From NCBI GenBank assembly GCA_030651305.1, contig JAUSCI010000075.1, positions 1-64,000 of the forward strand: a stretch of 64,000 bases of DNA, written 5' to 3'. The DNA comes from Sulfuritalea sp. Lineage in GTDB: Bacteria; Pseudomonadota; Gammaproteobacteria; Burkholderiales; Rhodocyclaceae. This document shows, in pieces, positions 21,142-28,964 of this stretch. The notes under the pieces were generated by a model. The model had not been told where the DNA came from, ran no database searches, and saw only the letters and a list, made by a program, of their open reading frames with translations. The position numbers and the translations under genes are program-made. Each line of letters opens with the position of its first letter. The first letter of the stretch is position 1.

Positions 21142-21543
21142 TCACGCGGTGGTGGGTGCAACGACCGGAGTGCGGCCGATGCGACCCAGGTGAGTAAAAC
21201 TGAAGCCGTCCGAATATTTGAGTCCGTAGCCAAGAGCGCGGTCGAAGCCAATGTGCGCGCACCAGATGAGGCCGACACAGAGAACGGTGGACTCGGGAAG
21301 AAGTATGCCGATAGCGAGGCAGCCGATAGCCCCGATGTATGAGTGCGCCAAATTGTAGCTGACAGCGCCGACCTTTGGCCCCGCCAGATAGCCGAGAAAC
21401 GAAAGGTCCGGCGTGAGGAAAAATAGTGCGAATGTCCCCCATCCAAGACCGAACTTTGAATAGGCAATCGATGCGGCGATCAAGGCGCACAGCCCTTCGA
21501 GCCGAAGCACTATGCGGACTGCCCCTACTGTGGCGCCGGACAT
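21142..21543 (-). CDS. DUF4260-like membrane protein
   Basis: LALFFLTPDLSFLGYLAGPKVGAVSYNLAHSYIGAI-type pattern; GFDRALGYGLKYSDGFSFTHLGRIG. Confidence 0.85.
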   Translation of the reverse strand: MSGATVGAVRIVLRLEGLCALIAASIAYSKFGLGWGTFALFFLTPDLSFLGYLAGPKVGAVSYNLAHSYIGAIGCLAIGILLPESTVLCVGLIWCAHIGFDRALGYGLKYSDGFSFTHLGRIGRTPVVAPTTA

Positions 21544-21622
21544 GTGGTCTCCTTATGTGCAATGTGGAAAGTGAGGCGCTTCAGCCAAGAGGTTCCTTGT
21601 GCGGCAGGGAACAGCGAGTTGC

Positions 21623-21703
21623 TCACGAATGGACCGGAGAAGCTGGGAGCTTCACACCGAGAGCATGAAGCAGCTTGAGCATCGTGTCGTAGCGCGGCTT
21701 CAT
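21623..21703 (-). pseudogene. C-terminal fragment of an addiction-module antidote-like (HigA-type) protein fused to half an attC
   Basis: Reading M-KPRYDTMLKLLHALGVKLPASPVHS-stop, which resembles the C-terminal tail of addiction-module antidote proteins. Confidence 0.45.
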
Positions 21704-21745
21704 CGCACAGCGTCCGTGTTGATGGATGGCTTGGGCATCTGTTGG
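21698..21745 (-). repeat. Degenerate/hybrid half attC site
   Basis: Minus strand GCCCAAGCCATCCATCAACACGGACGCTGTGCGATGAAGCCGCGC, near-identical to the corresponding half of the attC at 27607-27677. Confidence 0.65.
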
Positions 21746-22239
21746 CTTCGTGCTCGTCCACCCGACATAAGCCAGCGAAGAAACTTCACCCAGGGCGACC
21801 ACGGACGAACTACAGGAACAGCACCGACGGCTGCCTGGGCAAGCGCCAGTGCGTCTTCCAGCAGTGCGTCGTGAAGCGGACGGATAATCAGCGGCCAGGA
21901 TAGCAGCGCTGGTCCCTCGGCGCGCATCCCGATAGTGTGACGGAGAACCGACCTGTTCTCTCCCTTCGGCAGAACTTCAAGCCAGTGAGAACCATTGAAG
22001 CCGCGCGGGCCGAGAAAGCGGAACTTCACCATCTGACCGGGGCGGAATTCTTCGACAACGTAGGGGATAGGACCATGCCCGCCAACGGCTCCGACACTCA
22101 GCGGCCGGTCGAAGCGCATGGCTGGCCAGAACGCCTTGGGCCAAAGAGCATCATTGTCGGAAGCGAGCGAATCAATTAGCGCTCCGACTTCAGCGGCGTC
22201 AGCAGGAAGCTCGCGCTCGTGGATGTTTAGTACGTTCAC
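21700..22239 (-). CDS. SRPBCC family protein; C-terminus encoded by attC-derived sequence
   Basis: Polyketide cyclase-like sequence; last residues MPKPSINTDAVR read from attC half-site. Confidence 0.75.
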   Translation of the reverse strand: MNVLNIHERELPADAAEVGALIDSLASDNDALWPKAFWPAMRFDRPLSVGAVGGHGPIPYVVEEFRPGQMVKFRFLGPRGFNGSHWLEVLPKGENRSVLRHTIGMRAEGPALLSWPLIIRPLHDALLEDALALAQAAVGAVPVVRPWSPWVKFLRWLMSGGRARSQQMPKPSINTDAVR

Positions 22240-22754
22240 TCGCCTTCCCAGTAGTTGAGTGATTCACTCGCTCGGCCTACAAACATGAACCGTTGCGGCT
22301 TGCCATCGGCACCCGCAGGAAGCTCAGCGAGCACGCCAAACTTTCCAGAGTCTGGATACTCGGCCAGTTCGGGCGAGAGCTTTGTGCTCACCGCCAGATA
22401 GCGCAACTCGTCGGTGCCGGTGTTGACGATTTGGTGCGCTGTTTCGCTTCCGCCGGGCGGCAAAGCAACCACGTCTCCTCCGCGAAGTGGATAGGTGGCG
22501 TCACCGATGCGAATCTTCCCTGTGCCGTTCAGGACGAAGACCATCTCTTCGTTTACGCGATGGTTGTGAAATGGGAACGCTGTCTTGCCGGGAGGCACCG
22601 CAGTAATGTTGTAGCCGAGCTTCTGTGCCCCGATACGAGGGCCGATGAATCCCGTCTTTGCGTCAAATCGATCAGCGGCGGCCCCGATCGGAGCCATTGC
22701 GGGAGGCCGTGGCTCAAGGATCACTTCATCGATGTTGATGATCGGCTTAGGCAT
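22236..22754 (-). CDS. Cupin domain protein
   Basis: NITAVPPGKTAFPFHNHRVNEEMVFVLNGTGKIRIGDATYPLRGGDVVALPPG. Confidence 0.92.
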   Translation of the reverse strand: MPKPIINIDEVILEPRPPAMAPIGAAADRFDAKTGFIGPRIGAQKLGYNITAVPPGKTAFPFHNHRVNEEMVFVLNGTGKIRIGDATYPLRGGDVVALPPGGSETAHQIVNTGTDELRYLAVSTKLSPELAEYPDSGKFGVLAELPAGADGKPQRFMFVGRASESLNYWEGE

Positions 22755-22827
22755 GGATGTCTCCGGGTAACTGAAATTGTGGACAAACGCTCATGCGAAG
22801 CGGCTCGGCCCCTGAAACGCAGCCACG

Positions 22828-23175
22828 CTATGCAGCCTGCAACAGAAACTCAACTTTCACAGCCTCATACGGGAAAACAATCTGGCCGTCCTCTGTCTTG
22901 CTAAGCACACCGGCGTTGAGCAGCGCAGTAACGTCGCCGTGCACGGCCTTTACGTCGCGTTCAGCGCGGCGTGCGGCTTCGCGAATGGATACGGGCCCCG
23001 CCCCGCAAAGTACCTTGAGAAGTTCCCATCGCTTTTCGGTTAGCACCCTCCACAGCAACTCGGGAGTGGCAAAGCTGATACGCGCAGTCTTCTGAGCCTT
23101 TCCTGTCTTCCAGGCGCGCGCAAACTCAGCCATGGAATCGGCAGGGGTACGCACATCAAGAGTTACTGTTTTCAT
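22828..23175 (-). CDS. TumA/HVO_A0114-type winged-helix antitoxin or regulator
   Basis: LTEKRWELLKVLCGAGPVSIREAARRAERDVKAVHGDVTALLNAGVLSKTEDGQIVFPYEAVKVEF. Confidence 0.8.
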   Translation of the reverse strand: MKTVTLDVRTPADSMAEFARAWKTGKAQKTARISFATPELLWRVLTEKRWELLKVLCGAGPVSIREAARRAERDVKAVHGDVTALLNAGVLSKTEDGQIVFPYEAVKVEFLLQAA

Positions 23176-23332
23176 GGTTCCACCTCGCAATATCCTTCTG
23201 GAAGTCGGTGATCAATTGCTCCGGCGTAGCAAAAGCATAGACACTTTCCCTCTTGCCGAAATGCCGGTGATCGCCCTTCCCAACTTCGTTGTCGTAGCGC
23301 AGAACGCATTTTCCACGCACGACTGTTGTCAA
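23156..23332 (-). pseudogene. N-terminally truncated TumE/DUF6516-like toxin
   Basis: Minus-strand translation LTTVVRGKCVLRYDNEVGKGDHRHFGKRESVYAFATPEQLITDFQKDIARWNHENSNS-stop; in-frame stop lies immediately upstream. Confidence 0.7.
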
Positions 23333-23363
23333 TCAGTCCAACGCTTACGTATGCTGACAAGGG

Positions 23364-23432
23364 GCCGAACGTCCGACATAACCGGCGCTGCGCGGCTTCA
23401 TCGCGCAGCGTCCCCGCAACGAGTGGTTAGGC
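23364..23432 (-). repeat. attC site (69 bp)
   Basis: Terminal GTTCGGC/GCCTAAC boxes (minus strand); central GCTGCGCGATGAAGCCGCGCAGC hairpin. Confidence 0.9.
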
Positions 23433-23825
23433 CGGGTATGGAGAAAACTGGTCAGCAACGGCCCACCACCTTTCACTTTCCTTGACGAAGAAGAGCATGT
23501 CTCTACCGCCCATGTTGATTGTTTGACCACCCATTTCAAAAGACATGTCGAAGTAATACGCAACGACAGCCGAATTGCCGTAGACCTGGATGGTCGGGTC
23601 GATTTCCTCCCAGCGATGGATGCGAGCGGCGCTGCAAAAGTCCTTCCATCCGGCAATGCAGGCAGCGCCGCCTTCTAGACGGTTGCGATCCGTGGCAGTG
23701 ATAGCAACCATATTATGGTGAAAGAACTTGGAAAGGTCGTCGGGGTCTCCCTTCGTCCAAGCGTCATTCATTGCTCGGAGGGTAGACCAGATTTCTTGTT
23801 TGACTGGATCGGCAAAAGAGACCAT
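23427..23825 (-). CDS. SnoaL/NTF2-like (DUF4440-like) cassette protein
   Basis: WSTLRAMNDAWTKGDPDDLSKFFHHNMVAITATDRNRLEG; TAA stop lies in the attC R'' box. Confidence 0.85.
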   Translation of the reverse strand: MVSFADPVKQEIWSTLRAMNDAWTKGDPDDLSKFFHHNMVAITATDRNRLEGGAACIAGWKDFCSAARIHRWEEIDPTIQVYGNSAVVAYYFDMSFEMGGQTINMGGRDMLFFVKESERWWAVADQFSPYPA

Positions 23826-23862
23826 GGGTACCTCCTTGGAAAGTGTGTGGGAACGGCCTGAC

Positions 23863-23927
23863 GTCCAACGTCAGGGGCATTGCGCGACGCTTTATCGCGC
23901 AGCGTCCCCTGGACCACAGGGTTATGC
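23863..23927 (-). repeat. attC site (65 bp)
   Basis: gtccaac ... gcgcgacgctttatcgcgcagcg ... gttatgc. Confidence 0.85.
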
Positions 23928-23934
23928 CACGACG

Positions 23935-24273
23935 TCACTTGGCCCCCAATTTTGACAATGACAGCACGATTCCCTCAACAGATAGAAAGACATCTTCGCC
24001 AACTTCCTCGCGGCTGAGTATCCCGTCATGCAAGGCACTTGCCACGCCAAAAGCGGAATCCATACCAACAAACTGCGAATAGAGCTTTCGGGATATTCCG
24101 TTGTGGAATTCGTGAATTTTCTCATTCAGTTCGAAGATGTCAATTTCCTTGTCCTCCCACCGCACGAACTGGTCCTGTAGCGCACGAGTGGCGATAGACA
24201 ATTCTCTTTCATATGCAACTCCGGCGAATTGCCGAAGCGCCTTCACCAGTTTTCTCGACATCTTCCGTGACAC
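23935..24273 (-). CDS. Hypothetical cassette protein (112 aa)
   Basis: ORF fills cassette between two attC sites; helical, no domain recognised. Confidence 0.75.
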   Translation of the reverse strand: MSRKMSRKLVKALRQFAGVAYERELSIATRALQDQFVRWEDKEIDIFELNEKIHEFHNGISRKLYSQFVGMDSAFGVASALHDGILSREEVGEDVFLSVEGIVLSLSKLGAK

Positions 24274-24295
24274 GAAAGCACCTCAGGCAGTTGGG

Positions 24296-24390
24296 GCATA
24301 ACGTTCAAGGTCAGGGGCGCTGCGCGGCTTTATCGCGCAGCGTCCAGCGTCCAGCGACCGAAGGGAACGGGGTCGGCCGCCGGGTTGGGC
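24296..24390 (-). repeat. attC site (95 bp)
   Basis: gcataac ... gctgcgcggctttatcgcgcagc ... gttgggc; contains a small internal duplication cgtccagcgtccag. Confidence 0.92.
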
Positions 24391-24426
24391 CTCAAGGCCA
24401 GACACCAACCGGTTGTCAATCGCTTT

Positions 24427-24774
24427 CTAGCCGAAGAAGCAGCCATACTCATCTTTCTTGATGACGGACAGAAACTGGTCGAGTGTCTTTGCCTCGGGAT
24501 GCGGTTCGTAGCGGTGCCATTTTCCATCTGCACGATGCCAATAGACCTTCCATATGCCTTGGTTCTTTGTGAAGGTGGCCTTGGCCACCGGCTGCTCGGT
24601 TTTCTCCTTCGGATTTCTCCAAGACGGCCGAACTTCAAATAGCTCAACGCTTTGGTTTGTTAAACGGAAAACAAAATCGAGTTGATCTCGGATATGAGCG
24701 GGCGGGCGGATCTTCTCGATGAAGTCGTTCATCGTCTTTTCGATCCGCGCTACTTCGAGAGTTGACATCATCAT
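24427..24774 (-). CDS. DUF3024-like cassette protein
   Basis: Helical N-terminus, VFRLTNQSVELFEVRPSWRNPKEKTEQPVAKATFTKNQGIWKVYWHRADGKWHRYEP. Confidence 0.85.
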   Translation of the reverse strand: MMMSTLEVARIEKTMNDFIEKIRPPAHIRDQLDFVFRLTNQSVELFEVRPSWRNPKEKTEQPVAKATFTKNQGIWKVYWHRADGKWHRYEPHPEAKTLDQFLSVIKKDEYGCFFG

Positions 24775-24783
24775 TGGTAAGAG

Positions 24784-24853
24784 GCCCAACGTTTGAAATC
24801 ACCAGCGCTGCGCGGCTTCATCGCGCAGCGTCCGGTGGATTGATGGGTTGGGG
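24784..24853 (-). repeat. attC site (70 bp)
   Basis: gcccaac ... gctgcgcggcttcatcgcgcagc ... gttgggg. Confidence 0.92.
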
Positions 24854-24903
24854 CTCAACCGAACATCGCGAGAATCCGTGGCGAACGGTTACTTGCAATT
24901 GGA

Positions 24904-25560
24904 TCATCTTGCCAAGATCGCGAAGAATACGATCGGGGTCAGCGGAATATATAGAACGCTCATTACCCCGTCAGACATCTTCTTTACAGGACTACTGTTG
25001 TACTCGGCAAGCTCTTGTGTTGTAGGCCACTCTGTTAGGGTAACTTGATAAGTCCGGTTCAGCTTCTGCGATTCCGCGGGTTCGATACCGGACTGGTTAG
25101 CGTAGCGGTGACCGCGAATGGATATGCCCTCGGACCGCACTACAATCGCGGCTTGGTTGATGGTGTGTCTTGTGTGGGGAGCCAGTACGCGCAAAACCTC
25201 TCTATTCGACTCGTTGAAAGCACCGTCTGGTGTAGATACAGAAAGCATAATCTCTCCCGTTACGGTCCTATCAGGAAGCACTCTAAACCAATAGAAAGTT
25301 GCTTCCAACTTGGGTCGAAGTTGTGAATCCAGGATCTCGATGAGGCGAACTGGCATATCGAAGACGTAATGATGTTCCTTGCCGAAGAAAACTATCTTCT
25401 TCTTATCGGCGGATAGCATGATCGCGGACATGTTTTCGTTATAGGTCCGGTTGGGTGGCGGCGACGTTGCGCAACCAGATGCAATCAGTGAAATGGCAAC
25501 GCTTCCTATAGCCAATCCGAACAATTGCCGCCGAAGTGCGTTCGGAATTAAATAGTCCAT
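24904..25560 (-). CDS. Predicted lipoprotein, uncharacterised (218 aa)
   Basis: Cassette ORF; ISLIASGCATS lipobox. Confidence 0.8.
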   Translation of the reverse strand: MDYLIPNALRRQLFGLAIGSVAISLIASGCATSPPPNRTYNENMSAIMLSADKKKIVFFGKEHHYVFDMPVRLIEILDSQLRPKLEATFYWFRVLPDRTVTGEIMLSVSTPDGAFNESNREVLRVLAPHTRHTINQAAIVVRSEGISIRGHRYANQSGIEPAESQKLNRTYQVTLTEWPTTQELAEYNSSPVKKMSDGVMSVLYIPLTPIVFFAILAR

Positions 25561-25638
25561 TTTCTCTCCAATCTCAAACTAAGAGCTCGCTAACCGGATA
25601 GTGAGCGTAGCAATCTAGAGCACGGAACCTACTTAGAG

Positions 25639-25736
25639 CCCCAACGTTCAAGGTAACCGGCGCTGCGCGGCTTCATCGCGCAGCGTCCAGCGACCGAAGG
25701 GAGCGAGGTTGACCGCAGGGTTGGGCCTCTGACGGA
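25639..25736 (-). repeat. attC site (98 bp)
   Basis: ccccaac ... gctgcgcggcttcatcgcgcagc ... gttgggc. Confidence 0.93.
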
Positions 25737-25807
25737 ACCGACGCCGCAAGCTACAACGCACGGAGAAGAGTCGGCGCTGGCGACACGGCGACCGGGACGC
25801 CGAGCGG

Positions 25808-26308
25808 CTACTCGCGCATGGCCCCATCAACAAATGCCTCATACTCAGCCAACGAACCACAGTTTGAATTCTGCCCTTGACGCGATTGAACACGACATCC
25901 CATTGGGGCGGCATTTGCATTACTCGACAAATAGTGGGCCAATTCGCGTGAATCACCGACGTTAATCAATCCCTGCATCACTTGGGGAGAGATTACTTCC
26001 TTCAGACCGTCCTTCGTCATAACCATTGACTTATTAGTGAACGTTACGCTTACCAAGCAAACGCCTAGCCGCCTGTTGTAGTGCGCTACATGCTTGATTG
26101 ATCTTGGGGAACCCGGCGGATCGGCAAATTGTCGCGCAATAAACTTCTTTGCGTCGTCATTGCACTTAGTCTCAAGGTCTTCGGCTCTTGTAGTCGTTAT
26201 GGAGAATGAAGCAAAGAGCATGACGATGGTGAACGCAAGCAAGCGACGCTGCGTCTTGCAACAAGGAAGCTGTTGAGCCGATCCTTCAGGGGTGATTTTG
26301 ACTGACAT
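25808..26308 (-). CDS. Predicted exported protein, uncharacterised
   Basis: Cassette ORF; hydrophobic signal LLAFTIVMLFASFSITTTRA; start MSVKITPE chosen. Confidence 0.75.
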   Translation of the reverse strand: MSVKITPEGSAQQLPCCKTQRRLLAFTIVMLFASFSITTTRAEDLETKCNDDAKKFIARQFADPPGSPRSIKHVAHYNRRLGVCLVSVTFTNKSMVMTKDGLKEVISPQVMQGLINVGDSRELAHYLSSNANAAPMGCRVQSRQGQNSNCGSLAEYEAFVDGAMRE

Positions 26309-26364
26309 CGAATTGTCCTTGAATGTTTGGGAAGCAATTGGTCTTTGGCGACTTCGATAAAGAG

Positions 26365-26431
26365 GCCCAACGTCTGAAATCACCGGGCTGCGCGGCTTTT
26401 CGCGCAGCTCCGGTGGATTGATGGGTTGGGC
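26365..26431 (-). repeat. attC site (67 bp)
   Basis: gcccaac ... gctgcgcggcttttcgcgcagc ... gttgggc. Confidence 0.92.
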
Positions 26432-26472
26432 CTATAGACGGTACGGTCCGGCCACATCGGTAACAGAACAAT

Positions 26473-27558
26473 TCATTTGCCAATGGTCATGTGTTGCTGC
26501 GTTGAACCAGCGCCAATCTCGCCACCCGACATGCTTTGACCGCACGCGCTACCAGCGGTGCATTCCAAACTGATGGAATTTAAATCGTACACGCGGGAGT
26601 GGCCGTAATCACCAGTCGGCAATGGCACTCCTTTTGGAATGTAGAACGTCGCGCTGTGGCCACCGTAAAGCCCGCCTGGATAAGTGAATTTTTTCAGTAC
26701 AACGAAGGCGTTGTTCAAGTCAGGCGGAATGTTCGGAGGCGGTCGATTTTGCAGCTCATACTTCTTCTTGAGCGCATTGATCCAATTTGCCGCGTCATCC
26801 AAGTTGGCCCTACGCAGCATCCCGTTCTCCACAGCTTGTTCGAGCCCAGCTTGACCGGCTAGCGGCTCACGCTTGTTGTGAAACGATGCGGGCGTAGTGG
26901 TCGGCGACGTAACTAGCTCCTGACCTGTCTCAATCGGCTTCCCGATCAAGACACTGCCTGATTTTTCATTGACAGGGAAAATGCCGGTGATGGGTTGCGA
27001 GAAGAGCACCTGCGAGAGTTTTTGTTCTTTTCGCGCCTCGGCAGGTTTAGTGATTAGCCCGTAATTGAAGATCGCGAGAAACGACTCGTAACCTCCAAAT
27101 GTCTTATAGTTAAAAGCATTCGTCTCGCAGGGGCCTTTGTCCGTATAGGTACTGATGAGAAGCGGAGTGGAGGTTTTCAAGCCGGCCACTCTCTGCCTGT
27201 AATACCCGTTAACAAACACGGCAGTAATCTTCGTTTCCTCGGTCCAACTGATATTCCAGATGGTCGGATTGGAGGCCCCCAGCATCAGGGCCACCGGCGC
27301 ACTCGTGTGATTCACCACTACGTCAATCTGGCTAACTGTTCTGGCGCTTTGGTCAATTTGGAAATCAAGCTTTCTGCCTTCGAGTGCGCCCGCTCCCAAA
27401 ACAACCAAGTCGTTAGCGAAGGTGGTATCAGGGAATGCGCAAGCTGCCGGCACGACGTCCTGTGCTGGGGCCACCAGCCTTTCCTTTGGCTTGTCGGTAT
27501 GCGCACAGGCGCACAGGAAAGTTACGGTAGCGATTGCAGCGGTGATTGTCTTGGACAC
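26473..27558 (-). CDS. Predicted lipoprotein, uncharacterised (361 aa)
   Basis: Cassette ORF; TVTFLCACAH lipobox. Confidence 0.82.
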   Translation of the reverse strand: MSKTITAAIATVTFLCACAHTDKPKERLVAPAQDVVPAACAFPDTTFANDLVVLGAGALEGRKLDFQIDQSARTVSQIDVVVNHTSAPVALMLGASNPTIWNISWTEETKITAVFVNGYYRQRVAGLKTSTPLLISTYTDKGPCETNAFNYKTFGGYESFLAIFNYGLITKPAEARKEQKLSQVLFSQPITGIFPVNEKSGSVLIGKPIETGQELVTSPTTTPASFHNKREPLAGQAGLEQAVENGMLRRANLDDAANWINALKKKYELQNRPPPNIPPDLNNAFVVLKKFTYPGGLYGGHSATFYIPKGVPLPTGDYGHSRVYDLNSISLECTAGSACGQSMSGGEIGAGSTQQHMTIGK

Positions 27559-27606
27559 AAAGCCCCCTTCGTGGAATTAGATAAAGTTCGTACTGCACAA
27601 CATTAG

Positions 27607-27677
27607 CCCCAACGTTTGACATAACCGGCGCTGCGCGGCTTCATCGCGCAGCGTCCGTGTTGATGGATGGGTTGGGC
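27607..27677 (-). repeat. attC site (71 bp)
   Basis: ccccaac ... gctgcgcggcttcatcgcgcagc ... gttgggc. Confidence 0.93.
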
Positions 27678-27678
27678 G

Positions 27679-28332
27679 TCATGGCATAAGTTTGGTAATC
27701 ATGTAACCAACTATGCCACCCAAAATGGCTGATATGCCAGCAAGGGCGATGTCGTCTTTCTTGCGCTCAAAGAATGTTTTTACTTCACTACGTTGCTGGC
27801 TATGAACAATTACCTTGTTCTTCATGCCGGATCTAACGTTGAGTGGAATTGTCGCGAGTGACAGGAGAATGAGCAGCGCGCCAACGACGTATTCCTTTGA
27901 GACGATTTGCCATGTGCCTACAAGTACTGCGACGTTTGAAAGTGCAACGTAGAACCATCCGGGGTTTTTCTTCTTGCCACTATTTACGATATCTCGAACC
28001 TTCGAAACGATACCTCGCTGCACTAGCGTGTCTTCACTGATATATGCGCTGACACCATACGTTCGTAGATCAATTGAGATAAAAGGGTCGTAACCTTTCA
28101 AATACACATGGTCAAAGCGACCGGCCGGAAATTTTGACGCCAGCTCTGTGAGTTCGGATGGGTCTGTTATTTTGTATTCACCCGTCTTAATCTCAATCTC
28201 CTTACAAGCTTGGGCAAGGACTTCGACAATTTGTGCAAGATCGTCTAGGTAAAGAGTCGTGGGTGGAAAGTCTTCGCTTATCTTATTTGTTATTTTTTCC
28301 AATATCCTCTCCCTTGTTACTTTGACGCCCAA
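27679..28332 (-). CDS. Predicted membrane protein, uncharacterised (217 aa)
   Basis: Cassette ORF with hydrophobic segments around residues 120-165 and near the C-terminus. Confidence 0.8.
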   Translation of the reverse strand: MGVKVTRERILEKITNKISEDFPPTTLYLDDLAQIVEVLAQACKEIEIKTGEYKITDPSELTELASKFPAGRFDHVYLKGYDPFISIDLRTYGVSAYISEDTLVQRGIVSKVRDIVNSGKKKNPGWFYVALSNVAVLVGTWQIVSKEYVVGALLILLSLATIPLNVRSGMKNKVIVHSQQRSEVKTFFERKKDDIALAGISAILGGIVGYMITKLMP

Positions 28333-28414
28333 CGTTCAAGGTGACCGGCGCTGCGCGGCTTCATCGCGCAGCGTCCAGAGAGCGAAGCGAACGGGGTCGA
28401 CCGGCCGGTTAGCC
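28327..28414 (-). repeat. attC site (88 bp)
   Basis: gcccaac ... gctgcgcggcttcatcgcgcagc ... gttagcc. Confidence 0.93.
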
Positions 28415-28415
28415 A

Positions 28416-28850
28416 TCAATTCGATGCAGCGAGATTGGTTTCTAGCACGCCCTTCTTTCCTTCCTCTTCAGATACGAGATGCAACATGTTTCTGGCGTAG
28501 AGGAGACCCATTTTCACTTCTTGCCAAATGAATGCGAGTTTCCCTGGCTTGACTTCGACCTCCAAGGTGTCGGTATTCTCGGCAGTAGAAGAAACGATGT
28601 GTTTTCCGGGCGTCACTTCCTTGTAGAAGTAGGTGTTCGCAGCGGTCTGGCCTACGATTTGGTTGTCGATTGCTACGTCCATCCTTACCGCGGCGCCCAT
28701 GGATTCATTGCGGTAGATGTAGATTCCAGCTTTGTCTTTAGCGACAGCGAATGTCTTCGCTTGAGCGTCCTTCTTTGGGTCGCCCATTGGAACCGAGGCA
28801 CAGCCAGAAATCGCAAGCGCAACAATCACGGGAAAGAATTGGCGTTTCAT
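28416..28850 (-). CDS. DUF2846-like lipoprotein
   Basis: ALAISGCASVPMG lipobox; KDKAGIYIYRNESMGAAVRMDVAIDNQIVGQTAANTYFYKEVTPGKHIV. Confidence 0.88.
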   Translation of the reverse strand: MKRQFFPVIVALAISGCASVPMGDPKKDAQAKTFAVAKDKAGIYIYRNESMGAAVRMDVAIDNQIVGQTAANTYFYKEVTPGKHIVSSTAENTDTLEVEVKPGKLAFIWQEVKMGLLYARNMLHLVSEEEGKKGVLETNLAASN

Positions 28851-28889
28851 TGTGGTGCTCCTTTAGTGGTAAATGAGTGGAATTTTGAT

Positions 28890-28959
28890 GGCTAACGTTC
28901 AAGGTCAGGGACGCTGCGCGGCTTTATCGCGTAGCGTCCCCTGCACCGCAGGGTTCGAC
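28890..28959 (-). repeat. attC site (70 bp)
   Basis: ggctaac ... gctgcgcggctttatcgcgtagc ... gttcgac. Confidence 0.9.
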
Positions 28960-28964
28960 GTCTC

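Noticed and set aside
20547-21467. 306-aa ORF as a single protein
   Set aside because: Residues before MPTDFL are read through the neighbouring DUF4260-like gene in another frame.
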